A DNA stretch of 64,000 bases from Methylosarcina fibrata AML-C10 (GCF_000372865.1 NZ_KB889965.1:4423786-4487785), one strand, 5' to 3'; shown: positions 17,130 to 26,745, counted from the first letter of the stretch. Notes: generated from the letters alone by a model not told the origin. Translations and numbers: made by a program.

Positions 17130-19130
17130 ATGGCATCGCGCCGAGAATTAGCAAACGCCATTCGCGCTTTGAGCATGGACGCAGTGCAAAAAGCAAATTC
17201 AGGCCATCCAGGGGCTCCCATGGGGATGGCGGATATTGCCGAAGTTTTGTGGAACGATTATATGCGCCATAATCCTTCCAATCCTCAATGGTCTAACCGG
17301 GACCGCTTTGTGCTCTCGAACGGCCACGGTTCCATGCTGATTTACTCATTACTGCATTTGACAGGCTATGATTTGCCGATCGATGAGTTAAAACAGTTCC
17401 GTCAGCTTCATTCGAAAACTCCGGGGCATCCCGAATACGGTTACGCGCCGGGAGTGGAAACCACCACAGGACCTTTGGGCCAAGGCATTACCAATGCGGT
17501 CGGTATGGCGATCGCCGAAAAGGCACTGGCAGCACAATTCAACCGCGACGGACACACCATCGTTGATCATAAAACCTATGTTTTCCTGGGCGATGGCTGT
17601 TTGATGGAAGGGATCTCTCACGAAGCCTGTTCTTTGGCCGGCACCCTGGGTTTGGGCAATCTGATTGCATTTTGGGATGACAACGGAATCTCGATCGACG
17701 GCCACGTGGAAGGATGGTTTACCGATAACACGCCGAAACGCTTCGAAGCTTATGGCTGGCATGTCATTCCGGACGTGGACGGCCATGATGCCGGCGCGGT
17801 CGGCAAAGCCATCGAGATGGCGCATGCCATGACCGACAAACCGACATTGATCTGCTGCAAGACCACGATCGGTTTCGGTTCGCCGAACAAAGCCGGCAGC
17901 CACGCCTGCCATGGCGCGCCGTTGGGCGAAGCGGAAATTAACCTGACCAAAGCAGCCATAGGCTGGGATCACGGTCCTTTCGAAGTGCCCGCCGATGTTT
18001 ATGCCGGCTGGGATGCCAAAGCGAAAGGGGGCGCTGCCGAGAATGAATGGAATCAACGCTTTGCCGCTTATAAATCGGCTCATCCGGAACTGGCGGCCGA
18101 ATTCGAGCGCCGCATGGCCGGCGATCTGCCATCCAACTGGACGGCCGATGCCGACAAATTTGTTGCTTCGGTCAACGAAGCGGCCAAAACGACGGCGACC
18201 CGTCTTTCTTCACTGGCCTCCATTGAAGGCTATGCCAAGCTGCTGCCTGAAATTTTCGGCGGTTCGGCGGACCTGGGATGCTCCAATATGACCGAGTGGT
18301 CTGGCTACAAGCCCATGCGCGCCAATAAACCGGATGCGAACTATGTCAATTACGGCGTGCGCGAGTTCGGCATGTCCGCCATCATGAACGGCATTGCGTT
18401 GCATGGCGGCCTGATTCCGTTCGGCGCCACGTTTTTGATGTTCTCCGAGTATGCGCGTAATGCCGTGCGGATGGCCTCGTTGATGAAGATCCGCTCGATC
18501 TTCGTTTATACCCACGATTCCATCGGCCTCGGCGAAGACGGTCCGACCCATCAGCCGATCGAACAAACCGCCACGTTGCGCATGATTCCGAACATGCAGG
18601 TATGGCGCCCTTGCGACGCGGTGGAAACGGCAGTGTGCTGGCGCGCTGCGATTGAACGCAAGGATGGTCCATCGGTACTGGTATTCTCTCGTCAAAATCT
18701 GCCGCACATTCCCCGCGCTGCCGATCAAATTCAGGCGATCAGCCGCGGCGGCTACATTTTGAGCGACAGCGACGGTCAGCCCGACGCCATCATTATTGCG
18801 ACAGGCTCCGAAGTCGAATTGGCCTTGAAAGCAGCCGACGAAATAAGAGCAAAAGGCAAGAAAATCCGTGTGGTATCGATGATTTCCACCAATGTTTTCG
18901 ATGCTCAGGATGCCGAATACCGCGAATCGGTACTGCCTTCCGCAGTGACCAAACGAGTAGCGGTTGAGGCTGGCGTCAGCGACGGCTGGTGGAAATATGT
19001 CGGCAGCCAGGGCGGTATTGTCGGGCTTGATCGATTCGGTGAATCGGCACCGGCAGGATTGCTTTTTAAAGAGTTCGGCTTCACCGTTGAAAATGTTGTA
19101 AAGAACGTGGAAGCAGTGCTACAAAAATAA
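17130..19130 (+). CDS. tkt: Transketolase
   Basis: Thiamine-diphosphate enzyme of 666 residues that regenerates ribulose 5-phosphate in the RuMP cycle. Seen motifs: [21 protein letters not shown], the TPP-binding [13 protein letters not shown] ... [29 protein letters not shown], the catalytic [18 protein letters not shown] and the C-terminal [16 protein letters not shown]. The ribosome site AAAGGAG precedes the ATG. Full length with no missing residue. Two motif-repeat genes follow it directly. Confidence 0.98.
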   Translation: MASRRELANAIRALSMDAVQKANSGHPGAPMGMADIAEVLWNDYMRHNPSNPQWSNRDRFVLSNGHGSMLIYSLLHLTGYDLPIDELKQFRQLHSKTPGHPEYGYAPGVETTTGPLGQGITNAVGMAIAEKALAAQFNRDGHTIVDHKTYVFLGDGCLMEGISHEACSLAGTLGLGNLIAFWDDNGISIDGHVEGWFTDNTPKRFEAYGWHVIPDVDGHDAGAVGKAIEMAHAMTDKPTLICCKTTIGFGSPNKAGSHACHGAPLGEAEINLTKAAIGWDHGPFEVPADVYAGWDAKAKGGAAENEWNQRFAAYKSAHPELAAEFERRMAGDLPSNWTADADKFVASVNEAAKTTATRLSSLASIEGYAKLLPEIFGGSADLGCSNMTEWSGYKPMRANKPDANYVNYGVREFGMSAIMNGIALHGGLIPFGATFLMFSEYARNAVRMASLMKIRSIFVYTHDSIGLGEDGPTHQPIEQTATLRMIPNMQVWRPCDAVETAVCWRAAIERKDGPSVLVFSRQNLPHIPRAADQIQAISRGGYILSDSDGQPDAIIIATGSEVELALKAADEIRAKGKKIRVVSMISTNVFDAQDAEYRESVLPSAVTKRVAVEAGVSDGWWKYVGSQGGIVGLDRFGESAPAGLLFKEFGFTVENVVKNVEAVLQK

Positions 19131-19242
19131 AAAGATTAAGGATAAAATTCCTTTATCAGGTAGAAGATCCTTGCGTTTTTGGGTAACTATTCATGAGCGC
19201 AAGGAACTCTAATCGACATCCACGAGAAATTAGGTGAGTAAC

Positions 19243-19899
19243 GTGAAAATAATTAATATAACAACCGGTACCTTTGCCGTTTTCCTATTGGCTAGTTCCA
19301 TGGCAAGCGCAGATACCAACTATCCTGCATCGGACTTTCAGCCGAAAGTGGTTTATCAAGATCCCGATTACAAGCCTGCCCAATCGACTGCAGCCGCATC
19401 GTCTGCAACCGATTCGCAATACCCGGCGGCTAATTTTCAGCCGAAAGTTTTATATAACGATCCGACCTATCAACATGCTCAGTCTTCTTCAGCAAGTGCC
19501 GGCAGCATGCAGAAGAGTGTAAGCGAGTCGGGCGGCGCTGCTTCGGGCGCTGCCGAAAAGAAGGAAGAATCCAGCTCCAATTATCTTATTGGATTGATTG
19601 TTCTCGCCTTGGTCGGCGTGGTTCTGTTCAGAAAAAAATCGTCCCCGGAAACGCGGGAGTCCAGAGCCGCTTACAGCTCTTCCGGAGCGGGCGGGGGCAT
19701 GACCGGTGTTGCCAAATACCTTAACCGAATCTCCGGCACGGGAGTGAGCCGTTATCTGGAGAAGCAGCAAAAGTCTTCGCCGACTGCTTCAGCGGCAACC
19801 GGTGTGGCGAAATACATGGCGAAGCAGGCTGAGAGCACAAAAACCACCGCAACGGAAGCTAAAACCGGAGTTGAAAAGTATATGCGTAACCGGGGGTGA
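19243..19899 (+). CDS. Single-pass membrane protein with periplasmic repeats and cytoplasmic GVxKYL repeats
   Basis: Unrecognised protein of about 218 residues. Residues 1-23 are a signal-type segment (TGTFAVFLLASSMASA). Two periplasmic 33-residue repeats follow, each containing YPAxxFQPKVxYxDPxY (from about 27 and 60). A Ser/Ala/Glu-rich linker leads to one helix (NYLIGLIVLALVGVVLF, about 114-130) with a FRKK stop, so the tail should be cytoplasmic. The tail holds four copies of a motif: TGVAKYLNR, TGVSRYLEKQ, TGVAKYMAKQ and TGVEKYMRN. The same motif builds the next gene, which starts three bases after this stop. GTG at 19243 has AGGTGA five bases upstream and is preferred to GTG at 19234. 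A membrane anchor for the next protein's partners is inferred. Confidence 0.85.
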   Translation: MKIINITTGTFAVFLLASSMASADTNYPASDFQPKVVYQDPDYKPAQSTAAASSATDSQYPAANFQPKVLYNDPTYQHAQSSSASAGSMQKSVSESGGAASGAAEKKEESSSNYLIGLIVLALVGVVLFRKKSSPETRESRAAYSSSGAGGGMTGVAKYLNRISGTGVSRYLEKQQKSSPTASAATGVAKYMAKQAESTKTTATEAKTGVEKYMRNRG

Positions 19900-19902
19900 T
19901 GA

Positions 19903-21225
19903 ATGGATCAGACCCGATTGATCGGTTTCATCGACGGCCTATTTCCCTTCGCCAAACGCTCCCAGACACAAGAAACTCATTCTGAATCCCTGGCTTTATC
20001 CGGAGTCTCTTCAGCCGGCTCCGGAGGAGCCGGTCAGCTCTCTCTCGGCTCCCGCTCGACTGGCGTTACTCAATATTTGAATCGGCTTCCAATCGAATCC
20101 GGCGTCAGCAAGTATCTTAAAAAACAAGAAAACAAGCCGGCAACGGGAGTTGCAAAATATCTCTTGAAAAAGGCGGTTGCCGGAAAGGATGAGGTGAAGG
20201 TAACCCGCGTTGCCAAATATCTGTCGAAAATCGAGGGCGAAAAGCCGCAAGCCAGCAGTGTAGCCAAGTATGTGGCCCAGCAACTTATCATGGCAAAACA
20301 GAGGCCGGCAGCTACCAGTGTCGCAAAATATCTGCAAAAACTGGAAATGGCGGAAAGATCGTTCGTCAAACTGAGTGGTGTTGCAAAATATCAGGCTGAA
20401 CAGGACCGATTGGCGAAAAAAGCGGCAGCTCAAATTCTGATTGCAAAATACCAAAAAGAAGAAGCCGAGATGGCAAAAGAAAAAGAAGCGGCGCAAGCGG
20501 CAATCAAAAGCGATTTTGAATCTCAAGAGGTGCCGATGGATCCAGCCGATACCGGCGTGGGAAGGTATCTGCAAATGCAGGAGCAAGTCTGGAAGAGTCG
20601 CCTTCCTGCCAGCGGAGTAGCCAGATATCTGGCCCGGCAGATAGTATTGGCAAGCCAAAAGCCTCCTGTCAGCGGAGTGCAGAAATATTTGTCGAAACAA
20701 AAAGCAAGCGCTCCGGTAAAACCAAGTTTAAGCGGCGTCGCCAAATATCTGGAGACTCAGGAACAGAAAGCCAAGGAAAAACCGGCGCTCAGCAGTGTTT
20801 CAAAATATATCACGAACCAGTCGCTTTTAGCGAAAAACGGCCCCGCAGTGAGCGGTGTTGCCAAATACGTGAAAAAACAATCGCTGACGGTCCAAGCTAA
20901 AGCCTCAACAAGCGCTCCGTCTGCCGGTGACGAGACCGGCGTAGCCAAGTATCTAAAGGAATTGCTCACGACCGATGTGACTGAAGATCAAAGTTCTTTA
21001 GTCGAAAAAACCATCGAGGGCGAGTTCATTCCGGCGAGTGAAGCCGCAGAGCAGGCAGGTCAGGTAAAGGATATTGAAGAACCGGTAAAGAAATCTTCGG
21101 TCAAAAAAACGAAGAAAACGGGTGTTTCAAAATATCTGGATGAACAAAACGCCTTTCGGAAAAAACAGAAGACGGCCAAACAAACGGGAGTTGAAAAATA
21201 TCTAATGGATATTGCGTCGTCATAG
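19903..21225 (+). CDS. Multivalent repeat protein, 17 copies of [S/T]GVxKYL; putative RuMP scaffold
   Basis: 440 residues with no signal peptide or membrane helix, so probably cytoplasmic. From residue 53 to the end it consists of copies of [S/T]-G-V-x-[K/R]-Y-L-x-x-Q; the tyrosines fall at 58, 71, 86, 106, 123, 143, 163, 183, 222, 242, 262, 282, 302, 322, 350, 411 and 433. The period is 20 residues over most of 86-322, with one copy apparently lost near 203 and one degenerate (LIAKYQ at 180). Linkers are rich in Lys, Ala, Pro and Gln. Each motif looks like a short N-capped amphipathic helix, the form of a repeated binding site. Lying between transketolase and transaldolase, it may gather several RuMP enzyme molecules; that is inference, no known family was recognised. 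Confidence 0.88.
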   Translation: MDQTRLIGFIDGLFPFAKRSQTQETHSESLALSGVSSAGSGGAGQLSLGSRSTGVTQYLNRLPIESGVSKYLKKQENKPATGVAKYLLKKAVAGKDEVKVTRVAKYLSKIEGEKPQASSVAKYVAQQLIMAKQRPAATSVAKYLQKLEMAERSFVKLSGVAKYQAEQDRLAKKAAAQILIAKYQKEEAEMAKEKEAAQAAIKSDFESQEVPMDPADTGVGRYLQMQEQVWKSRLPASGVARYLARQIVLASQKPPVSGVQKYLSKQKASAPVKPSLSGVAKYLETQEQKAKEKPALSSVSKYITNQSLLAKNGPAVSGVAKYVKKQSLTVQAKASTSAPSAGDETGVAKYLKELLTTDVTEDQSSLVEKTIEGEFIPASEAAEQAGQVKDIEEPVKKSSVKKTKKTGVSKYLDEQNAFRKKQKTAKQTGVEKYLMDIASS

Positions 21226-21596
21226 TGTTAAAGTTTAACGACTTTTCACTCTAATATACCATAACTAGGGTGATGAAGCCTGTAATCGAATGATGAATAG
21301 CGGGTAATTCAATGAGCTGCAAATCCGTATGGAATTTCACCCGATTTCTTGGATCCGCCGGCTTTTAGAGTGAATGCGGTGCGATTTTTTAAATTAGGCA
21401 GTCATTGCCATGAATGAATCATTACCGTCCTTGTCAAGAGATATTCAGTTTAGCACTGACGGAGTGGGGATGGTTCCTCGTTAGAGGATTTTATTGTGTG
21501 GCGGCCCATTTTATTCGATCATTCACTATTACAACAGTATATGGTAACATCCCACAGTTAGTTGTTTTTTTATAATAAATTTAAAGGTACTAAATT
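21226..21596. other. Intergenic control region upstream of transaldolase
   Basis: 371 AT-rich bases with no gene. TGGGGATGGTTC at 21465-21476 is identical to a site upstream of hps (15684-15695), 132 and 146 bases before the respective start codons. No terminator with a clear T-run follows the repeat gene. A promoter is expected near 21500-21560 but no clean -35/-10 pair stands out. Confidence 0.5.
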
Positions 21597-22604
21597 ATGG
21601 CTAAGAATTTACTCGAACAACTCCGGGAAATGACCGTTGTTGTGGCTGATACCGGAGATATCCAGGCAATTGAAACGTTCAAACCACGGGATGCGACGAC
21701 CAATCCTTCCTTGATTACCGCAGCAGCGCAAATGCCCCAGTATCAAGGAATTGTCGACGACACCTTGAAAGGTGCGAGAGATACGCTGGGCAGAGCGGCA
21801 GCGCCGGCTTTGGTGGCAAATCTTGCATTCGACCGTCTGGCCGTCTCTTTTGGCTTGAAAATTTTGGAAATCATCCCCGGCCGTGTATCGACCGAAGTCG
21901 ATGCGCGTCTTTCCTACGATACGGAAGCCACCATTGCAAAAGGCCGTGAAATCATCGCTCAATACGAAGCCGCCGGCATTTCGAAAGAGCGCGTCTTGAT
22001 CAAAATCGCTTCCACTTGGGAAGGCATTCAGGCAGCGGCCGTGCTTGAGAAGGAAGGCATCCACTGCAACCTGACCTTGTTGTTCGGCTTGCATCAGGCC
22101 ATCGCCTGCGCCGAAAACGGCATTACTTTGATTTCGCCATTCGTGGGACGTATCCTGGATTGGTACAAGAAAGATACCGGCCGCGACTCTTATGCTCCGG
22201 CTGAAGATCCGGGCGTCGTATCGGTAACGTCCGTTTACAACTATTACAAAAAATTTGGTTACAAAACCGAAGTTATGGGAGCCAGCTTCCGCAACATCGG
22301 AGAAATTACCGAACTGGCCGGCTGCGACTTGCTGACCATTGCGCCTTCCTTGCTGGCGGAACTTCAGTCAACCGAAGGCGAACTGCCGCGCAAGCTGGAT
22401 CCAGTCAAAGCCGCGTCCGCTCAAATCGAAAAAATCAAGATGGACCGTGCTACTTTCGACCGCATGCATGAAGAAAACCGCATGGCGACCGATAAGTTGT
22501 CGGAAGGCATCGTAGGCTTTGAAAAAGCGTTGGTTTCGTTGGAAGAAGTTCTTGCCAAACGCCTGGCCGTTTTGGAAAACCGTCCTGAAACAGCGGAAGC
22601 CTAA
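21597..22604 (+). CDS. tal: Transaldolase
   Basis: TalB-type transaldolase, 335 residues, moving a dihydroxyacetone unit between sugar phosphates in the RuMP regeneration phase. The N-terminal [22 protein letters not shown] and the Schiff-base lysine in [12 protein letters not shown] are intact; [23 protein letters not shown] and [10 protein letters not shown] follow the family. The C-terminus is about 18 residues longer than in E. coli TalB. The ribosome site is weak (AAAGG, 6-7 bases before ATG). Terminator-like sequence separates it from fbaA. Confidence 0.97.
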   Translation: MAKNLLEQLREMTVVVADTGDIQAIETFKPRDATTNPSLITAAAQMPQYQGIVDDTLKGARDTLGRAAAPALVANLAFDRLAVSFGLKILEIIPGRVSTEVDARLSYDTEATIAKGREIIAQYEAAGISKERVLIKIASTWEGIQAAAVLEKEGIHCNLTLLFGLHQAIACAENGITLISPFVGRILDWYKKDTGRDSYAPAEDPGVVSVTSVYNYYKKFGYKTEVMGASFRNIGEITELAGCDLLTIAPSLLAELQSTEGELPRKLDPVKAASAQIEKIKMDRATFDRMHEENRMATDKLSEGIVGFEKALVSLEEVLAKRLAVLENRPETAEA

Positions 22605-22616
22605 GAATTATAATTC

Positions 22617-22661
22617 GGCCTTCTTGACGTTGATCCGATCGATCGGCGTCGGAAGGCTTTT
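22617..22661 (+). terminator. Terminator-like hairpin after transaldolase
   Basis: Outer stem GCCTTC / GAAGGC with an inner GACG / CGTC pairing, closing at 22657 and followed by TTTTATAATTT. Imperfect, so possibly only partial termination before fbaA. Confidence 0.6.
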
Positions 22662-22737
22662 ATAATTTCGATCTCGGTTCCTCTCTGGCGTGAGCTTTTT
22701 ATCAAGCTCTCTAACTATTAATGATCAGAATCCCGAT

Positions 22738-23817
22738 ATGTCAAAAAAAATTTTAGATGCAGTTAAGCCGGGCGTCGTAACCGGCGAAGACGTACAGAAG
22801 ATTTTCGCTATTTGCAAGGAAAATAAATTTGCCTTGCCGGCGGTCAACGTCATCAATACAGACTCGATCAACGCTGTTTTGGAGGCCGCGGCCAAGGTCA
22901 AGTCGGCAGTCATCATTCAGTTTTCCAATGGTGGCGCTCAGTTCGTTGCCGGCAAAGGCTTGAAGCTGGAAGGACAAAAAACTGCGATTCTGGGCGCGAT
23001 TTCCGGTGCACAGCATGTGCACATGATGGCGGAACATTATGGCGTGCCCGTTATAGTTCATACCGATCACGCAGCAAAGAAATTGTTGCCGTGGATAGAC
23101 GGACTGCTGGAAGCCGGCGAAAAAAGATTTGCCGAAACCGGCAAGCCTTTGTTCAGCTCGCATATGCTGGATCTTTCGGAAGAAAGTCTGAAAGAAAACA
23201 TTGAAATTTGCGGAGAATATCTGAGGCGCATGTCGAAAATGGATATGACCCTGGAAATTGAACTGGGTGTCACCGGCGGCGAAGAAGACGGCGTCGACAA
23301 TACCGGTCTGGATCATTCGATGCTGTATACCCAGCCGGAAGATGTTGCGTACGCTTACGAGCATTTGAGCAAGATCAGCCATCGTTTTACCATCGCAGCC
23401 TCATTCGGAAACGTGCACGGCGTTTACAAACCCGGCAACGTTAAATTAACTCCGAAGATTCTGGATAATTCGCAAAAATACGTTTCCGAAAAATTCGGCG
23501 TGGCGCACAATAGCCTGAATTTCGTATTCCACGGTGGCTCGGGATCCACTCCTGAAGAAATCGCCGAGTCGATCAGCTACGGCGTCGTCAAAATGAACAT
23601 CGATACCGATACCCAATGGGCCACCTGGGCTGCGGTGATGGATTATTACAAGAAGAACGAAGCTTATCTGCAAGGCCAAATCGGCAACCCCGAAGGCGAC
23701 GACAAGCCCAATAAGAAATACTACGATCCTCGCGTCTGGCAACGCGCGGGAGAAGTAGGGATGGTGACTCGATTGGAACAGGCCTTCCAGGAATTGAACG
23801 CGGTCAATTCGCTGTAA
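22738..23817 (+). CDS. fbaA: Class II fructose-bisphosphate aldolase
   Basis: Zinc-dependent aldolase of the FbaA subgroup, 359 residues from the ATG at 22738, where the family beginning MSKKILDAVKPGVVTGEDVQ starts. Zinc ligands and active-site blocks are seen in VIVHTDHAAKK, TLEIELGVTGGEEDGVDN, GNVHGVYKPGN and FVFHGGSGSTPEE. In the RuMP pathway it cleaves fructose 1,6-bisphosphate to triose phosphates. A GTG at 22690 would add 16 residues absent from the family; neither start has a good ribosome site. A perfect terminator follows and ends the RuMP block. Confidence 0.97.
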   Translation: MSKKILDAVKPGVVTGEDVQKIFAICKENKFALPAVNVINTDSINAVLEAAAKVKSAVIIQFSNGGAQFVAGKGLKLEGQKTAILGAISGAQHVHMMAEHYGVPVIVHTDHAAKKLLPWIDGLLEAGEKRFAETGKPLFSSHMLDLSEESLKENIEICGEYLRRMSKMDMTLEIELGVTGGEEDGVDNTGLDHSMLYTQPEDVAYAYEHLSKISHRFTIAASFGNVHGVYKPGNVKLTPKILDNSQKYVSEKFGVAHNSLNFVFHGGSGSTPEEIAESISYGVVKMNIDTDTQWATWAAVMDYYKKNEAYLQGQIGNPEGDDKPNKKYYDPRVWQRAGEVGMVTRLEQAFQELNAVNSL

Positions 23818-23842
23818 ACCCTTTTTCTCAAGTCGATATTAC

Positions 23843-23876
23843 AAAAGGCTTACATGAACGTGTAAGCCTTTTGTCG
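23843..23876 (+). terminator. Strong intrinsic terminator ending the RuMP block
   Basis: 12-bp perfect stem AAAAGGCTTACA / TGTAAGCCTTTT with a six-base loop, followed by GTCGTTTTATT. It lies 25 bases after the fbaA stop. The A-rich left side could also serve the convergent lipoprotein gene. Confidence 0.9.
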
Positions 23877-23925
23877 TTTTATTGGAGGAGCGATTATCCT
23901 CTCCGCCTTCTAAGATTCAATACCT

Positions 23926-24522
23926 TCAGCTCTCGGGATTAATGCTGCTCATATCGCAGCCTCTCTGATAAAACACAAAGGAAGGAGAAAAAGGCGCGAC
24001 GTCAATCGTCAAGGTCGTCTCTTTTTGAAACGCTTTTACCTCGGGAGTGGCGGCAATTCGGAAATTCCTGACCAACTGCGTGGCCAGTTTTTGCTGAGCC
24101 TCGTCTTCCCCTAACGAAAATGGATCTTCTTCAAGATTGGTTGCTTCGATGGCTTCCTGCAGCACACGGGTTGAAAAAGCCTGAATCTTGTCTTCGAAGT
24201 CCTTGAATATCGCGGGAGTTTTCTCTCGTTTGATGCGTTCGATGTCTTTTACATCGGCATAAACCAGAAACTCTCCTTTGACGCCTTGAAAATTGTTTTT
24301 ACAGATTCCTCCGTCCATTATTCTTACCAGACTCAAAGATTTGTTGTCTTTGACTATCTTAGCAGGAGGATAAACTCCCGCTCTCGGCGAGGAGTCTTCC
24401 GGAGAAGATTCCGCTTCCGTGGATTGGGGTTCGCTAACGGAAGACCGCTGTACCTGCTGCGTGGAGCAGGCGGTCAGTAATAGACAAATTATGCCGGTAA
24501 TGAGTTTTGCCCTGCACTTCAT
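23926..24522 (-). CDS. Hypothetical lipoprotein
   Basis: 198 residues with a lipoprotein signal (LITGIICLLLTAC, lipobox LTAC at about residue 19) and a Ser/Glu-rich linker up to residue 50. The mature domain contains two cysteines (GGICKNNF and QRGCDM) that may pair in the periplasm, and a charged helical middle (VKDIERIKREKTPAIFKDFE). I do not recognise the family. It is transcribed convergently towards fbaA and has its own upstream region of 280 AT-rich bases shared with the epimerase gene. Confidence 0.78.
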   Translation of the reverse strand: MKCRAKLITGIICLLLTACSTQQVQRSSVSEPQSTEAESSPEDSSPRAGVYPPAKIVKDNKSLSLVRIMDGGICKNNFQGVKGEFLVYADVKDIERIKREKTPAIFKDFEDKIQAFSTRVLQEAIEATNLEEDPFSLGEDEAQQKLATQLVRNFRIAATPEVKAFQKETTLTIDVAPFSPSFVFYQRGCDMSSINPES

Positions 24523-24810
24523 ACCATGATTCTCTTGTGGGTAACGAGTTAGTCAAGTAGCTGTTTATGAATATATTATAATCGTTAAGAAAATGAGTAA
24601 TCTATTTTTTTAAAGAAAAAACAACCGTGGTTTTTCTGCCATTAATTTGGCTGGATCGATATTTGGAAAGATGATAAAGAAAGAAAATAGTCCGGGTAGC
24701 GCAAAAATTAGAAATAAAGATAAGTATTTAGTTCAATTCTTGTGACAGAGCATGGGCAAATTATACTTTTCAAGTAATAAACCGATGTTCGGAAATTATG
24801 GGAGAGCTTG

Positions 24811-25824
24811 ATGAAAATATTGGTCACCGGCGCGGCCGGTTTTATAGGCTGCCAGCTTGGCCTCAAGTTGTTGGAGCGGGGAGACGAGGTTGTCGGTATA
24901 GACAACCTGAACGACTATTACGACGTGAATTTGAAACTGGCCAGGCTGAATCGTCTTCGGCAACATGAGCGATTTAAATTTATCCGGATGGACATTGCCG
25001 ACAGGTCGTCCATCGAGCAGTTTTTTGTTCAGGAGCAGTTCCAACGGGTGATCCATCTGGCGGCTCAAGCCGGAGTCCGATATTCTTTGATCAATCCGCA
25101 CGCTTACATGGAATCCAATATCGTCGGTTTCATCAACATACTGGAAGGATGCAGGCATAATAAGGTTGAACATTTGGTTTACGCGTCATCCAGTTCCGTT
25201 TATGGGGCCAATACCAAAATGCCGTTCTCGGTTCACGATAATGTGGATCATCCGGTATCGCTGTATGCGGCCAGTAAAAAAGCCAATGAACTGATGGCTC
25301 ACAGCTACAGTCATCTTTACAAACTGCCGACCACGGGATTGCGTTTTTTTACGGTTTACGGACCCTGGGGACGGCCGGACATGTCCTTGTTCCAGTTTAC
25401 CCGGAATATTCTCGCCGGAAAACCCATCGACGTGTTTAATTACGGCAATCACCGGCGGGACTTTACTTATATCGACGACATCGTGGAAGGAATCATCCGG
25501 GTCGTCGGCAAACCGGCAGAAGGAAATTCAAACTGGTCGGGCGATTACCCCGATCCGGGCACCAGCAGGGCTCCTTATCGAGTCTATAACATAGGCTGCC
25601 ACCGTCCCGTTCATTTGCTAACTTTTATTGAAACTCTGGAGCAATGCCTGGGTAAAAAAGCCATAAAAAATATGCTTCCGTTACAGGATGGGGACGTTCC
25701 CGATACCTATGCGGATGTCGGTGATCTGGTGGAAGATCTGGATTACGCTCCGGCGACCTTGCTGGAGGAAGGGATTCGGAATTTCGTGCTATGGTACAAG
25801 GATTATTACCGGATAGCCCCATGA
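24811..25824 (+). CDS. NAD-dependent UDP-glucuronate 4-epimerase-like protein
   Basis: Extended SDR of 337 residues. The NAD site is [17 protein letters not shown], followed by [16 protein letters not shown], a sequence typical of UDP-glucuronate epimerases. The catalytic pair is in [15 protein letters not shown] (YxxxK), and [16 protein letters not shown] is a family hallmark. It probably makes UDP-galacturonate or a related sugar for surface polysaccharide. The stop overlaps a following ATG (ATGA), but the next gene, a nucleotide-sugar dehydrogenase, survives only as a stub. An upstream -35/-10 pair TTGTGA-N16-TATACT lies near 24740-24768. Confidence 0.94.
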   Translation: MKILVTGAAGFIGCQLGLKLLERGDEVVGIDNLNDYYDVNLKLARLNRLRQHERFKFIRMDIADRSSIEQFFVQEQFQRVIHLAAQAGVRYSLINPHAYMESNIVGFINILEGCRHNKVEHLVYASSSSVYGANTKMPFSVHDNVDHPVSLYAASKKANELMAHSYSHLYKLPTTGLRFFTVYGPWGRPDMSLFQFTRNILAGKPIDVFNYGNHRRDFTYIDDIVEGIIRVVGKPAEGNSNWSGDYPDPGTSRAPYRVYNIGCHRPVHLLTFIETLEQCLGKKAIKNMLPLQDGDVPDTYADVGDLVEDLDYAPATLLEEGIRNFVLWYKDYYRIAP

Positions 25825-25976
25825 GTGCCTGCAACAGAAAAATATCGGTTATCGGCCGATATGTCGGCCTTCCGGTCGCGGCCGTGTCGGGACAATGGAC
25901 CGGGGTCGTGAGGGATGTAAAAGCGCGGCTGGTCAGGAAACTGTGTCCCGACGACATCAACTTGCGGCGGCTGTGA
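25821..25976 (+). pseudogene. Remnant of a UDP-sugar dehydrogenase (TviB/WbpA type), N-terminal stub
   Basis: The first codons read [20 protein letters not shown], closely resembling the Rossmann start of nucleotide-sugar dehydrogenases (NRKIAVIGLGYVGLPVA), with a two-residue loss in the glycine loop. After about 25 residues the similarity ends and a stop comes at codon 52. The ATGA overlap with the epimerase suggests it was once the next operon gene. The rest of a protein of about 430 residues is missing, so a deletion took it. Confidence 0.62.
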
Positions 25977-26136
25977 CGGTAACCTGCAAGTAACGAAACC
26001 GGAAAAACAACGCCCTGATGCGCCTGTCGGACGCAGTGCCTCTGCCTCACGTTGACGAGGCCGGCAACAGTCTAACGGGCGCTTTGCGGCAAAGACCGGT
26101 CAATCGGCGGGAAAACCGTATTGGCGAGTCAAGCCA

Positions 26137-26652
26137 TCAGATGGATACGGCGTTCAGATTTTTATCTTCGTATAACCGCTTCTTTTTCCAGCCGGCAAAC
26201 TTGCTTTCATCAAAAGTCAAATCATTGTCTATCGAAAATTCATAGCAACTTCTGAACAGGCGGGCCGTCCGGAATGCGTGCAATTCATCGTCGGCGGTGA
26301 TTTTTTCAATGTTTCCGACCTGGAAAGTCTTGTTTTTCGATTTCTTGTTGCTGACCCAAAAAACCGTATAGCACAAGTAGCTTTTGTCTTTCCGGTGATC
26401 GTATTTGATAGTTTTGGATACGCCGGTGACCCCGGTCGTCGTTTTATTTTTCGGCGGCTTGAGAAAACGGGTTTTGCTGCCTTTTAAAACGACCAGCATC
26501 TGATCCCGCCACGCAATGGCGGCCTGCAGGGATTTATTTTTATTGCCCCACAATTTATGCGAAAAATATCGGCTGCTTTCTTTACCGCGCCTGACGATAC
26601 GGACTTGATATCCAAAAACGTCCGGTTCTGTGATATGTTTGTTTTTTGCCAT
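26137..26652 (-). CDS. AP2-like DNA-binding domain protein
   Basis: 171 residues, very lysine-rich and AT-rich compared with neighbours. Two segments resemble bacterial AP2/ERF-type beta-sheet DNA-binding domains: GYQVRIVRRGKESSRYFS ... SLQAAIAWRDQM, and TGVTGVSKTIKYDHRKDKSY ... AFRTARLFRSCYEF. Such domains occur in phage-related proteins and homing endonucleases; no HNH or integrase catalytic part is present here. It sits next to a gene remnant and a 15-bp palindrome, which suggests a mobile or recently acquired patch. Confidence 0.6.
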   Translation of the reverse strand: MAKNKHITEPDVFGYQVRIVRRGKESSRYFSHKLWGNKNKSLQAAIAWRDQMLVVLKGSKTRFLKPPKNKTTTGVTGVSKTIKYDHRKDKSYLCYTVFWVSNKKSKNKTFQVGNIEKITADDELHAFRTARLFRSCYEFSIDNDLTFDESKFAGWKKKRLYEDKNLNAVSI

Positions 26653-26745
26653 GGAGTGTCCACCCTACAATAACGTAGAAAACTTGAAATAACTGCAAGG
26701 TTGTGTTGCTTAAGACCATCAAGTCTCAAGGAAATTACATTGAAA

